Source: Monoplex corrugatus
Taxonomy: Eukaryota; Mollusca; Gastropoda; Littorinimorpha; Ranellidae
NCBI GenBank assembly: GCA_030674185.1
Contig: JAPXFY010000023.1
Location: 19,232,765-19,296,764, forward strand
Reading direction: 5' to 3'
DNA: 64,000 bases
Part shown: positions 41,881 through 54,855 of the stretch, piece by piece
Layout: every line of letters starts with the position of its first letter
How positions within the stretch are numbered: position 1 is the first letter of the stretch
Made by a program: the position numbers and the translations under genes
The notes under the pieces: model-generated
Database searches by the model: none
Seen by the model: the letters and a program-made list of their open reading frames with translations, nothing else
Told to the model about the DNA's origin: nothing

Positions 41881-43710
41881 ATCATCATCATCAGGTGCCC
41901 TGCTGCATGGCATTGGCGACCATCTCTATCTCTCGTTGCCCCCAGCATCTCCCCCAACCTCCTCATCCCCAGCCACTCTGCAAGTCCGTCCAGCATTCTC
42001 TCCTGGGTCTACCTGGTGCTCTCTTTCCCTCCAGCTTTCCCGTTGTGACCAGGTGCTCCAAATCCCCCTTCCTCATAAAATGGCCTACAACTGTTGCTTG
42101 TCGTTTCCTAATCTTCCTTATGAGTGATCTACTTGTGTCTGTCTCCCTCAAGACTGTCTCGTTTGTTTTCTTTTCTGTCCGTGGAACACTCAACATTCTT
42201 CTGAGAAACCACATCTCGGCTGCCTCAATCTTGCTCTGGCTTTGCTTGCTGACTGTACACGCCTGGCATCCGTACAACAGTATTGGTTCTATATAACATT
42301 CAAGGACTCTCTTCCTGATGTTAATTGATAGGCATTTGTTGGTAAGAATGCTTCTTGAATGCTGTTTTGGCTTGGTCGATTCTGCCAGCTATTTCCGATG
42401 TGCATCTGCCGTCTGATGAAATGACCGTTCCCAGGTATTTGAACTTATTAACCTGTGTCAAGGTTGAGCCATTTGCTGTTATTTTGCATGAGGGGATTTC
42501 GTGTTTTTTACTGATCACCATGACTTCAGTCTTCCTGCTGTTTAGTTCCAACCCCTTACCTTTGCTTTCTATTTCTAGTATATTCACAAGGTTTTGTAGG
42601 TCCGTTTCATTTTCTGCAATTAGCACGGTGTCATCTGCGCACCGAATGTTGTTTATCATTTCCCCTCCAACCTTTAATCCAGGGTCTAGGTTTCTCATGA
42701 TGTTTTAGCTGTATACTGAAAACAGATCTGGTGACAAAACACAACCCTGTCTGACTCATCTTTTGATGTTTTGGAAAGAGCTTATATTGTTTCCTATTCT
42801 CATTGCAGCTGTTTGTTCCCAGTACATATTCCTGATTATTCGTAGATCTTTTCCATCAACATTGAGTCTCTCCAGTTGGTTGATCAATTCTTCATGTCGT
42901 ACCTGATCGAAAGCCTTGGTATAGTCAACAAAGCATAAATACAAATCCTTATTCATTCATTTGACCTCTCTATGATAGTTCTTAGGATGTATTTGGCATT
43001 AATAGTTCCTTTCCCTTCCACAAATCCACACTGTTCTTCTGCTATTTCTCTTTTGATTCTATTCCTTGTCCTCATCATGATTATTCTTAACAGGATTTTT
43101 GTTACATGACTCATCAAACTGATTGTGCGATGGAGTTCGCATTCTATAGCCCCTGTCTTCTTTGGAAGTGCGATGAAAATTGATTTTGACATATCTTCGG
43201 GGATTTTTCCGGTGTCATAAATTTCATTTAGGAGGGCTATTATTTTTTCTATGCCAAATTCCTGCAGGGCTTCAATCATCTCTGTAGTAATGTTGTCTGG
43301 TCCTGGGGCTTTTCCTGGTTTCATCTTTTTCAGTGCTGCTCTAACTTTATCTTTCATTATGGGTGGTCCTTCAACGTTCTTTTTTATATGTGTTCTTCGT
43401 TTCTGTCATCCTCAAAAAGATCTTTAATGTACTCTCCCCATCTGTCCAGTATTTTGTCTTTTTCCATGATAAGCGTGCCATCTTTCGATTTTAAGCAATC
43501 AGTTGATGTGCATGTATTTTTCCTGTGGACAATTTCTTCAATTCGTCTGTACATACCCTGAGGATCCATTTTGTGTCGTTCTTCTATCTCTTTGCATTTT
43601 GTGTTCAGCCAAGCTTCCTTAGCTTCAATGCACCTATACTGATTTCTTTGTTTGTCTTTCTGTATATCTCCTCGTTTCTCTTTGCCCTCCTCCTTTCCTC
43701 CATCAAACCC
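41880..43710 (-). mobile_element. RTE retrotransposon fragment, second copy of the 1.1 kb family
   Basis: Minus-strand RT and C-terminal part closely similar to 1217-2950: LKKMKPGKAPGPDNITTEMI, YTKAFDQVRHEELI, FKYLGTVISSDGRC and PGRPRRECW. The catalytic box reads CADD at 42630-42641 where YADD is expected. There are frameshifts near 42345, 42755, 42955 and 43380. The endonuclease half is missing; the break lies near 43710. The 3' end abuts CATCATCATCATCATCAG. This copy is dead. Confidence 0.87.
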
Positions 43711-43934
43711 AAAATAGCGTGGTGAATTATTTTCACAGATTCTGTGGCCTTTGATGCCCTGATCTGCTGGTGACCTCAGCTTTTGGTTTGCTCTACCGCT
43801 TCACTGCCTGATATGAATTTCAGTTGGAGTCTTTGGTGTCAGTTCAGGGACTGTCGCTTAAGGTCATGATAATAGTCTTCCTTGACACAGCTGTCTTACC
43901 TTGGATGGTCTCCAATGAATGAGAGATGACTATT

Positions 43935-44175
43935 TGTAGGGGTTTAGTACGCAGTGTCCTCAACAGGTCAGATCACAATAGTCTCTGTTGAACTTTATCA
44001 AAACGATCTGGCTGCAGTGCAGAGTGTCCACTGGTGGGGGGCCCCAGGGTGGCTTAGCATTATATACTCCTAGAGGCTTCCTGGCACAGACACTCTGGTG
44101 TTGATGACATACATAAGAGCCAGAATGAGCAATGTGGAACGTACCACCGAACTGGCGTATGGGATGTGACAGACA
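43935..44175. repeat. Block R2, copy 2
   Basis: Diverged match to 690-935. Here the RTE lies between R1 and R2; at the left locus the RTE lies after R2. That indicates two independent RTE insertions into related flanks. Confidence 0.5.
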
Positions 44176-44640
44176 CAAAAACCATCCTAGTTCTCTCAAT
44201 GTCCATCTATCTCTTGTTCATTGCCTACAATACAGCCAAATGTCTGAAAAGGTCGTCGTTTGTGTACTTTTGTAACGTTCCAATTTTTCAGGATGTGCGT
44301 ATCCACGTTGTTTTGCACATTGTGTGTATGTGGTATGTTGGTGCATGGTGAGGCACGTTCAGTTTTCATACTGAATGTTTTCGTGTTTCCTTTTTCCAGT
44401 TAGACATGACTTTTAGGATCTTTAACGTGCATGTTCATATTCTGATTTGTTGGACACGAACGATTTAAACACAGGCAAGCCTGCATATTTTGACCTTTGA
44501 GATAGAAAAAATATCCGTCTTTTACCCACCAGGTGGGAAGTGTCTGGGCAGATTAAACCCAGGATCATCTGACTGCAGTCTGACGTCTACCATTTGACAA
44601 CTGCACCTGTCATTTTCTTTTATTAGATCAGAACAACTCT
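44176..44640. other. Unassigned spacer
   Basis: A 61-codon frame at 44166-44351 has no recognisable domain. No gene called. Confidence 0.4.
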
Positions 44641-44764
44641 CGTTTGCCTACAGACAGACTACAAGCAAAGCTGCACGCTGCACCAGTTGCCTCCATCCTT
44701 CACGATGGTGGGTGAGTGCCTGGGTTGTGCAAAGGTTCTCAATGGTCCATTCTACGGTAGATGT

Positions 44765-45115
44765 TAGGGAGAAGAGTGGCAGAATGGTTCAGACGTTCAC
44801 CTGCCAATAACTAAACTCGAGGTTCCAGATTTTGCTCCCCGTAGAGGCTCGACTTTTCTCCTCATTTTGACCAGAAAATCGAACTGAACGTCTAGTCCTT
44901 TGGAAGGGGACGAAAAATTAGTTGACCCTTGTGCTTTCTGGCTCTACAAGCTTAAGATCCCTTGGCAGTAGAAAATCGTGAAGAGCAGGGCATTGCCTGG
45001 CTACATTGGAGAGATAGGTTGATTTCCCAGGTCACACCCTTTGAAGACCAATTAGCCTTCTTGCCTTTCTGAAGTGTTGGTAAAAAATATGAATATGAAT
45101 ATGAATTTGAAGCAA
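44765..45115 (+). mobile_element. tRNA-derived SINE, copy 1
   Basis: Starts with an A-box-like TGGCAGAATGGTTCAGACG and a B-box-like GAGGTTCCAGA about 30 bases on. It ends in a simple tail, AATATGAATATGAATATGAA. A second copy at 50285-50690 shares TGGTTCAGACGT, GGAAGGGGACGAAAAA, AGAGCAGGGCATT, TTTCCCAGGTC and the same tail. Left and right ends therefore agree between copies. Confidence 0.75.
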
Positions 45116-45530
45116 AGGAGAGGGGATGGGCGCCACCCTCATAATGCAGGCCCCAGAAAAAGCTTCCGTCACCTCGCTCCCCTGTGACCTCAGGCTATGG
45201 AACTATCTACATGTAGGTAGGACCTCAGGAACTGGCCAGCTCATGGGTTCATGTTCAGGCTTAAGGCTTGTGCCGTGATCATTCTGATCTACTCCATCAC
45301 ATGGCACCTGTGACGATAGTGCATATGGAATTCATTCCGAAAGCAGACACATATCTGGAGAAACTGAAACTGTTAGCTGGTCATTTCGTCCTCTTTTTGC
45401 TCCTTCTTATTTATCCTCGTACCGCTCCCTACATGCTCTCCAAGGGTCTGCTGGATCTTGTTACATGTCTATGCAATCAAACCCTTCTCTTTGCTACTGT
45501 AAACAGCAGCTATTTGTTTGTTTCTTACAT
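45115..45530. other. Unassigned spacer
   Basis: An open frame of 105 codons at 45268-45585 has hydrophobic stretches but no recognisable family, and part of it overlaps block R4. It is not called as a gene. Confidence 0.35.
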
Positions 45531-45770
45531 GCTTAGCAATTTTTACACTCTACATCATGCGTATTTTGCACTCAAAGAAACCTAACTGGACAAACAAGTT
45601 GCTGTACATGTAACAATGTTGATGTCTGCATCTCTCAGGCCTGGTCAAGGCCAGGATACACTACAGTACAGCCCTATCATTCAGTCTCAATCCCTTGATT
45701 GAATTCCATGGCATCATGCTCTTTACCCTCATTGTCATCATCGTTGCTCATCTTCATAGCATTGCAAAAA
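45530..45770. repeat. Block R4 copy 2 and dispersed repeat R1 copy 3
   Basis: 45530-45605 matches 6000-6095. 45615-45765 is a third R1 copy (CATCTCTCAGGCCTGG, GGCCAGGATACACTACAGTACAGC, CAGTCTCAATCC). R1 therefore occurs at least three times in the window. Confidence 0.55.
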
Positions 45771-46174
45771 CTGTCCTAGCTTTTATGGCCATTAAGGTGA
45801 AGTATTAAATGGGACACATTTTATAAAAAGGTGAGCACAAAGGAAACTGCCCATGTGCAATGATCCTAAAAAGAAATTTAAAAATGCACTTGCGGGCAGC
45901 AGATATTTGAAAGGGAAATGGTCTTTTCTCTAAAATCATTCACGCTGGATACACGTAAAGAAGACACTTGATAATTACATTTCTAAGTCTTAATGTCAGT
46001 AAGAAACTGGAGTTTCACATCTGACATCCAGGAATACAGGACCAAAGGTTTATGTTGGTAAGCAAGCATTAAATACAGACATGGGGCAGATGCTGTTTAG
46101 AAGAAAAGATCTGAATGATTTTCTGATTCAAAGAGCTGTTAAAACATGTGGTATAATTCATCAAGTCCTTGTTG

Positions 46175-49100
46175 ATGATGACATTATATGGGTTGATGCA
46201 TTCTATTGTTTGGGTTGTTGCTGACATAATTCCACACACAGTGATCACACATAAACTGGTTGTCAATGCAACAGCTGGTCTATTGACAATAAAAGATACG
46301 TGTCCAGGTATACAGCATATCATTGACCAAAACCTGACCATCAGCACCATCCTGCAGGTCAATGTTTCAGACTGTCAGAACAACTTACCAGACTTCACAA
46401 CACATCGGGGAGTGGTGTATGGAATGTGTGAGCACTCTGCCAGGTTCTGCCTTCTGCACATTGAGGTGCCAGAGGGAATGTTCGTACGTACTCATGTTCA
46501 ACGATTAGCTTATTGGTGTAATTCCAGTCGCTGGAGAACAGCAATAGCTTTTGACAGGAAAGCTGTGAACGTTGACTGGTATTGGATCTACAACATGAGA
46601 TGTGATTATCATTCTCTTGAAGAAAGATATATTGAATCATCCACAAATCATATGTTTATTTTCAACTACAACAACCCTCTAGTAAAAATGAATATTCAGA
46701 CAATTAAGCATCATCGTTTTATCGTACAAGATTTATCAAAACATTCCGGATATATGATATTGCCGTTAATAGGACCTTTAGGAAGTACTTCCCGTGAGAT
46801 AAGAAATGAATTAAAAGCCCCTGCTGGATGGCTTGTGATGCTCAGTTTTTCTCTATATTTTCGAGAAGACAACTGTATTGTCCTGTATGCAGACCTGGTT
46901 TACACAGAAACAAATACAAGTCACCAAAATGTCTTACGTGTGTGTTGTGTGTTAGACACACCGGCCAAAATCTTTCGTACATCATATCTTGAGATTATAG
47001 TTCGTTTTCCTTCACATCCACTGCTGGTCTACAATCATCCTTTAAAAATAGTGTATTCTTTTCATTCTGAGACTGGTCCACCCCAAAAGCTACCAAGTGG
47101 TCAGTTTAACTGTTCTGTTGACTACTACTCAACTTTTCAGTATCACCTGGACTGTAACCTGAAGACAGAATGTAAAGACAACACGACGAAACAGAACACT
47201 GCCCCTTCAGTAGTCCTGGTTGTCGGGGTTTGGTAGCTTCACGTAACAAGTGTTTCAAATACTTTGCGTTAAATATATCTTTATCTGGCATAACTGCAGA
47301 ATTTGAGTGTCGAAAGATAGATGGAAAACTGGCTTCCATAAAAACACGACAGGAACAGGACGATTTTTTGAATATATTCAAAGACTCCAGGCACATGTTT
47401 GTGTTTGTTGGTTATTCAGCAGGCTGGTACCAGTTGCCTTTTGTGTACAGTAAATGTCGTAAGTGGGCTGACAACACACTGATCTATAACATGAATTACT
47501 TCTTATTGAAAAGAAAGTATATACCTTCCAGGGATATTCAGACTTCTTTTCTCAAATCAATGACTTTTAATATGTTGGCACGGATTACACTAAAGTCAGT
47601 CAAGGTCTATTCCTTTGTGTGTGAAATAGAATCACAAGCAGAAAATGTGGTTTCAGTACAAAACGTTGAATTTTCTGGAAGTCACACACCACAGTCTATT
47701 TTCACAGATACACGACAGATCTTAACTGTTTGTCTAGATGGTCAAGTAACTCACACATTTTCGTCATGTGATCTCAACAACTGTTACAGAAAGATGACGT
47801 ATTCACAATACTGTCCATTCTTTGACACAAGAGCTAACAGAAGCAGCACACTGGTTTTCCACGCAAACCATGACGTTTGCAGCGTTGCAATGTTTACATG
47901 CGATGATGACATCACCAACATTGTCCTACACGTTGGTGTGTGACTTTAGCCAAAACTGTCCTGATAAAAGTGATGAATCATTCTGTATACTTTCTTCATG
48001 TGAAGGCTTCCTATGTTCAAACGGTCAGTGCATACTGAACAGCCACGATGCAATGACCACTCAGATTGTCTGGATGATTCTGATGAAGCTGATTACCATG
48101 AGGAGCACTATCACAGTGCAGTTAGTGAGGCAGACAGAAACCAAAACATATTCATCAACCTGGATGGCACTGGTTACTTTACACAGCAGAGGATGGAAAC
48201 CGATGACATTGTCCTGAAACTCATTATCGTTGTACAGCTGATTGGTTGTATTGTCTCCCAATTTATACTCGATGCAATGGATATTCTGACTGTACTTATG
48301 GAGAGGACGAACAAGATGTGGGACACTGATTTGTATTGGCTTGTATCGATGTCGAGATTCCAACATCTGCCTGCACAGAACTCATCTCTGTGATGGCTGG
48401 AGTCAGTGCCTGCACCGAGATGATGAATGGATGTGTGACATGACCTGTCCTGAAAACTGTGTCTGCCAAGGTTTCTCTTTTCTGTGTAATAAACCTTTCT
48501 CTGCTGAACTCTTTACCCAACTTCGTTACCTGGATGCCACAAACTCTGGAATGACACTGACTGATTTCAGCAACAACACGTTCCTTATCCGTCTGCATCT
48601 TTCCAACTGTTCTATATCAAACATATCAAACGTGAACATTTTCAATCTGCAATTCATTGATTTGTCCAATAACCAACGAGAGTTTTCAGTAGGAATGTTT
48701 TTTGCGGTCTACTGAACCTGAAAACTCTGATACTCAAAAATAATCCTATAATGCCACAGATAAATAAACCGTTTAGTTATGGTCACTATGGAATGGAAAA
48801 GAATCGACATATCGAGAACACAATTTCCTATACTGAACAGTAACGTATTTGGGTACATGCCTGAAGTACTGTATTTAAATCTATCTTTTTCTGAGATTGA
48901 TACCATTGAAGATGCAGTTTTCAAAAATGTGCCACAACTGACTGTACTGGACGTAAGGGGAAATCCAGTCACCAACTTCCCTTTGGATTTGTTTTCAGGA
49001 CTGACTAATTTAAAAGTTTTGTTTTCGTCAAACTATAGACATTGTTGCATAAGACTATTTCCTAAACATACAACTAAAATAAGATGTTCAGCACCACAGC

Positions 49101-50058
49101 CAACGCTTTCGTCTTGTATGAGTCTGCTTCCAACTGAACTGTACAGACTTTTCTTTTGGTTGGTAAGCATAGTTGCTATCTTAGGAAATTTCATTTGTTT
49201 TCTGTCTCCATTCATTGTAAAAACAACATTTGGAGGCTGTTCCAGGATGCTCACTGTCCATATGCAACTAGCTAATATGTGTATGGGAATCCAAGTCACC
49301 ATGATTGTGGTAGCTAACGAAACTATCATGGAAAATACATACACTTTGAAAAAGCATGGACCAACAGTGTAAATTGCAGACTGGCTGGATTTCTTTCTCT
49401 TTTATCCAACAACGTGTCAGTTCTGATCATTTTGGATCGTCACGCTGGATCACATCCTTGTCCTGTGTTTTTCTTCAAGTAGATGGAGATTGAACATAGT
49501 TTCTACAACCGTAGCATGTGTAGTGACATGGTTTCATTGGCTTTTGTTGGCATCCGTACCTTTTTGGCCTGGACTGGCAAACTGGGGCCTGTATGGACAA
49601 TCAGTCTCTGTCATCTGGCCTTATTTGACCATTATAACTCTAACCAAAGCTTCAGATGGTTTACAGTTACTGTTGTATGCAATTGTCTGATGTGTTCAGT
49701 GACCATTGCTGGCCAAGTCACTATTTGCAAACGATCTCCAAAACACAAAGTTTTCATTGATTCCAGTAAAAGATCGATTTATTCATCAGTCAACCTGTGG
49801 GTAAAAATCACTGTCACAGATGCTGTGTGCTGGATTTTATTTGGTCTGAGTACAGTTATGATCCAGGCAGGTGTTACTGTGTCAGATAAGATCCGTGTGG
49901 CCATGGTAGTCTTCATGTTACCACTCAATTCTGCACTCAATCCACTCCTATACTTGTGGACTGTTACGGCACAACAACGACAACAAACACAAAAAGAGAG
50001 ATTATTACTGACGTTAAAGTCACGACTTTCACAATCAGTGACGACCTTGAAGCATTGA
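46175..50058 (+). pseudogene. Receptor B1: CUB/LDLa/C-type-lectin/LRR 7TM receptor, multiply frameshifted
   Basis: Collinear with A1. The likely start is the ATG at 46175 with the same hydrophobic MMTLYGLMHSIVWVVAD; upstream the frame is broken. It carries the same domain order as A1 and ends with NPLLYLW, so NPxxY is intact here. It is disabled by about ten indels: a 1-base loss near 47180, a gain near 47913, losses near 48046, 48207, 48317 and 48679, a gain near 48795, a loss near 49324, a gain near 49430 and others in the 7TM part. None coincides with A1's lesions. One LDLa Cys codon also reads Tyr (SDEADYHEE). Decay is further advanced than in A1 and happened after the duplication. An AATAAA lies near 50126. 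Confidence 0.87.
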
Positions 50059-50284
50059 AACTGTTAAAACTGGATACTCAAATTCATGATTTACAATAGT
50101 ATCATCTTTGTTTGCTTGTATTCATTGAATAAAAGAGAAATGATTTGTAGCTGTGTTACAACCAGGACATATGCTTCCCTAGGTTGCTTCATATCACATA
50201 ATGTCCAGGAATGACTACTTGTGAAGTATGACCAGAATTCGGACTAATAGCACTAACCTATTGCAAAATCGGATAGTCTGTAAA

Positions 50285-50690
50285 AAAAGGAGAACAATGA
50301 CAAAGTGGTTCAGACGTTTGCCCGTCAGTAAGTAAACTTGACGTTTGATGGTTCATTTCCCGTTGTGATGTTGACTTTTCTCCTTAGTTTGACCGGAAAA
50401 TCAAACTAAACGGTGGAAGGGGACGAAAAACTGGTTGGACTGGTGTGCCTTCTGATCTGCGCATATTAAATTCCACGGCAGTTGAAAATCGTAAAGAGCA
50501 GGGCATTCACCTGGCTGCCCTGGCAAGAAATATTGGAAAAATAACTTTATTTCCCAGGTCCCTCCCATTGAAAGCCAATTAACCTGTCTGAAGTCTTGGC
50601 CCAAAAATAAAAGTCTAGGTTTTACATAGTAAATCCATTGTTAACAAAAAGAAATGAACATAAATATGAATATGAATATTGCTAAGGGCA
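50285..50690 (+). mobile_element. tRNA-derived SINE, copy 2
   Basis: A-box-like AAAGTGGTTCAGACG and B-box-like GATGGTTCATTTCC, body shared with 44765-45115, tail ATAAATATGAATATGAATAT. It is absent from the matching A1/A2 interval, so it inserted after the duplication or was lost from A. Confidence 0.75.
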
Positions 50691-51376
50691 AATATTTGTA
50701 CTTACCATACTCAAATCAAACACACACAATCAACATCCCTAGCTCAGCATTTCCGTATTTTTCAATGGCTCTGTTTTGATACACTCGTTTTCCTGTCCAG
50801 CTGGCATCTGAAACTGATTAATGAGGTGAGTTTTACACAAAAAAAGTTACAAAGTTGTCACTTATTTTAAGGTCATCCTAGACTTCTCTTGTGGGTGATT
50901 TAATGAACAATAGAGTACTCTGTGCAAGTCTTCAGGAACTATCTTTGGTCCTTAAGCAGGTTGTAAGAATTTTACTCTTTTTTTCTCCTTGTACTGCATT
51001 TATTGGATTGCATTGCGTTGTGTTATGTTGCATTGTGTTGTATTTCTGTATGTAGATATCTGTTCAAACGCCTTTTTGTTAATTTCTTTCTTTTCAGCGT
51101 CAAACCACAACAGGTAAGCATGTATTCTGTTTGTTTGTATGGGCTAACTTCCGTGTCTTTCGTTGGTGTAGAAAGCTTTGTTTTTTTCTTGTAAATGTGT
51201 GTGCTAAATGTTCATTTACATGAATGTTTTAGCAGCGTCATGACAACGCACATGATTTCATGCACTGAATTTAAAAAAAGCAGATATCAACGATTTAAAC
51301 AGAAAAAATAGAAATAAACGACCCTTGCAGAATACCCACTTCAAACGCTCATTAGACACAGTATACTATCTAAGTA
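50691..51376. other. Spacer upstream of B2, with a possible micro-exon
   Basis: Mostly unassigned. TTTCTTTCTTTTCAG ending at 51097 and GTAAGCATG from 51114 bracket a 16-base segment and look like good splice acceptor and donor sites. Nothing else coding was recognised. Confidence 0.35.
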
Positions 51377-51506
51377 TTGTTTACATCACTTTGCTGCACA
51401 GAAAAAATGTGTTATATAAAACACTTAATCATCTTTAACCAAATATTTCAAATGTCCTGGTTTGCATTGTTTTTACACATGGAAAGACAGTTCAAAATCA
51501 TTCAAC

Positions 51507-54500
51507 GAATCAACATATCTGGCATTCATGATGACTTCACAGTCATCTGGATTCATCACAGCATACCAGAACATTACACCAAATGCCCCAAGGTATTTAT
51601 TCAAGAGTGTAACTGTTCCATCTGGATGCGTTATCATGGTCAGTATGCAAAGAATTGAACTAGAAATGTACACCCTGTATATTCACAGTGACAATGGTTC
51701 AACAATTACGGTGTGTGCTAAAAATGAGCCCAGGTGTTGAGGATGTAGCTATGGTGTTCAGGACTGCAAAAGTCACTATTCGAGTTTTTTGTGAATACTG
51801 CATAAACAGAAGCTGCTTCCAGTTTTTCTTTTCCTTTCACCCTGAATGTAAAATACCACAAAAACTACCCAGTGGTCTGTTCAACTGTTCTGTGGATCAC
51901 TATTCCAGCTTTCAGCATCACTTAGACTGCAATCTAAAGCCAGAGTGTGAAGATGGGAGAGATGAAACTGAACATTGTCCTTTCAGTAGTCCTGACTGTC
52001 AAGGCTTGGTAGATTTATGTGATCGTTGCTACAAAATTACTAACAATTTGCGACGATTTGTTAGCAATGAAACAGATGTCCATGAACGAGCTATGGAATA
52101 CTGCACAATTGTTGGGGGAACATTAGGAATGCCTCAATGTGTGAATGATTGGTATAGCGCTCTTTCTGATATGACCAAACTAGATATACTTTTCTCAGAA
52201 CAATTCTGGCTTGGTTTAGTCATTGCTGATGTGTCATTACCGAATATGTACAGAAAGACTGTCGTTACCATAGACAGAACTGTTCGCCATCATTCCATTG
52301 ATTTTGTTTACAAGAGCATGGAATATGATGACATGTCTTGTATCAGTGGCGTCGCTTCTGGTTTTTACATATCCTCGTGTTCTGTCACTGCTTCAAAGCG
52401 TGCCTATGGGACAATTTGTGAATTCGACAAAAACAAAACTAAAGAAAACACTGATCATTCAGATACAATATCACCGACAAGCACACAATCACTACTGCAC
52501 AAGGGACATCGTTTTCTGACAAAATGTCCCAATGGTCATGTAACACACACATTTCTCCTGTGTGGCTCACACCAGTCTGATGCATGTGGTCAAGAACGTA
52601 CGTGTCCTTGTACTTTTTTTCTTCACTTGTCCTCCACACACGAATGTTTCCATTCAGCAGATCAATTGGTTACTTTAGTTCCCATATTCACATGTGATGA
52701 TGACTTCACTACACTGTCGTACACTGTGGTGTGTGACTTTCTATCTGACTGCCAAGATGACAGTGACGAATCTTTCTGTGAACACCCTCACTGTGTCCGC
52801 ATGTTTACCTGCAATAATGGTCAGTGTGTGTCATATGATAACGTGTGTGATTTCCTTTTTCATTGTAATGATGAATCAGATGAAAACGACTGTGATGATC
52901 TCAGAAGACGGTCTGCAACAAGACAGACACAATTTCAATCTCCTGTGTTGATCAATTTTGATGGTATAAGCACTTTTATTTCAATTCCTATGAATTCCAA
53001 TGAGTCCTGTCCTGATTCTCATTATTGTTGTCCTGGTAAGGTCAATGACTGCCTACCTGTCTACACGCTGTGCAATGGCATGTATGACTGCATAAACCAT
53101 GAAGACGAAGAGGGTTGCAAAGATTTCATGTGTCCAGGATTTTTTCGATGCAGATCTTCTATAACATGCGTTCATGTGGACCATCTGTGTGATGGCTGGC
53201 CTCATTGCCCACTTCATGATGATGAACTTTCCTGTGATGTAAGCTGTCCTGTGGGATGTATGTGTCAAGGTCACACTTTTTTGTGTCTTCAGTCTTTTTC
53301 TGCTTCACTATTCCCTCAACTCCGTTTCTTGAATGCCACAGGATCAGGAATGCCTCTGCTTGATGTAAGCAATAAATCCTATCTTATTGGTTTGATTCTT
53401 GCACAGTGTTCTTTGACCCATCTGCCTAAGACAAAGTTGTTCAATTTGAGATTACTCGACCTCAGCAGTAATGAACTGAAGTATGTCAACATGGCTCATT
53501 TTGTTGATTTAAAAAATTTGCACAGCTTGTTCCTGTCTCATAATCCCCTCATCATGCTTTCCTCTGACCTTTCATCTGGTATTAAACAAGATACACTCAC
53601 CACGATAGATCTTTCACACACCACGCTGACAGAATTTGACACCAAAGTCCTTACCAAGTTTACACACTTGCAGAAACTGAATCTAACGTTTACAGACATT
53701 CATACTGTCAGTTCTGATGGGTTTCAGTATACACCACAATTAACGGAATTGTTCTTGGAAGGCAGTCCTGTGAAAACGTTCCCACCTGACATATTCAAAG
53801 ATCTCTCCCATCTACAAATGATAACAACACAAAATTATAAGCTATGCTGTAATGAAATACTTCCACAGAACTTTGATGCTACTTTCTGCTATACCCAGAA
53901 AAATGAAATTTCGTCCTGTAAAGATTTACTACAGTCAGGAATATATCAAGGCTTTCTCTGGCTGATCAGTATTCTGTCAGTGACTGGTAACACCTTTTGT
54001 TTTGTTGCACGTTTGTGTGCACGTAAGTCACACTCTTCAAGTGGCTTCAGTATTTTTGTCACTAACCTTTCCATGGCAGACTTCTTGATGGGTGTCTACA
54101 TTGCTGTTATTGGAGTGGCTGATGAAGTGTTTCGTGGTGAATACCTTCATCACGATGACACATGGAAACACAGCGTGGCCTGTAAAGTAGCAGGCTTGCT
54201 GTCTCTGTTGTCCAGTGAAGTATCAGCACTGATCATTTGGCTTATCACACTGGATCGTTTCATCGTTCTTTGCTTTCCATTCAGCACTTTGCGATTTGAA
54301 AGAACGTCAGCGTCTGTGGCTTGTCTGTTGACCTGGTTAGTTGGTTGGCTGCTTGCTTTGGTGCCTTTGCTTCCAGTGACAGCACACTGGCAGTTTTATA
54401 GCCAGACAGGCATCTGCATTCCCCTCCCAGTCACGAAACAAGAGTTCAAAGGTCGACTATATTCGTTCAGTGTTTTAATCATTTTCAATTTCATTTTGTT

Positions 54501-54855
54501 TGTCCTGATTTCTGTAGGTCAGGCTTTTATATATTGGTCAGTACAAAAGAATGCCATGACAACCAGTGCAACCAAAATGTCACGAGACATGACCATAGCT
54601 CGGCGCTTGATCACTGTGGCTGTAACAGATTTCTTGAGTTGGTTTCCTATTGGACTTTGTGGAATTTTAGCCTTGTCTGGTATTTCTGTTCCTGGAGAGG
54701 TGAATGTGGCTCTTGCTATTTTTGTACTGCCATTAAACTCTGCTCTTAATCCCTTCATGTATACCTTCAATACCTTGGCAGAAAAACGGAGGAAATCCAG
54801 GGAGGCTAAATTACTAAAGTGGTTGGAATCACACGCTAACTTGCTTGAAAACTGA
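51507..54855 (+). CDS. Receptor B2: CUB/LDLa/C-type-lectin/LRR 7TM receptor, frameshift in CUB
   Basis: The sister of A2. A frame of 1055 codons (51688-54855) covers everything from the middle of the CUB-like domain to the stop: LDLa, C-type-lectin-like domain (52012-52425), four LDLa repeats, LRRs and 7TM. The first half of the CUB domain (SGFITAYQNIT..., 51507-51735) lies in another frame, because CAGGTGTTGAGG at 51731-51742 has one more T than the matching A2 sequence. No signal peptide is clear. The 7TM keeps Cys and NPFMY signatures; FIVLRF is FIVLCF and LCWFP is LSWFP. The gene is probably full length in architecture but may be disabled at its 5' end, unless an intron or an error explains the shift. 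One LDLa reads HYCCPG where A2 has HYRCPG. Confidence 0.8.

Noticed and set aside
44765..45115. A tRNA gene at the A-box/B-box-like sequence
   Set aside because: No cloverleaf could be formed convincingly, and a second diverged copy with the same non-tRNA body and AT-rich tail marks it as a SINE.
45268..45585. 105-codon frame with hydrophobic segments
   Set aside because: No recognisable domain, overlaps a dispersed repeat block, and has no counterpart at the left locus.
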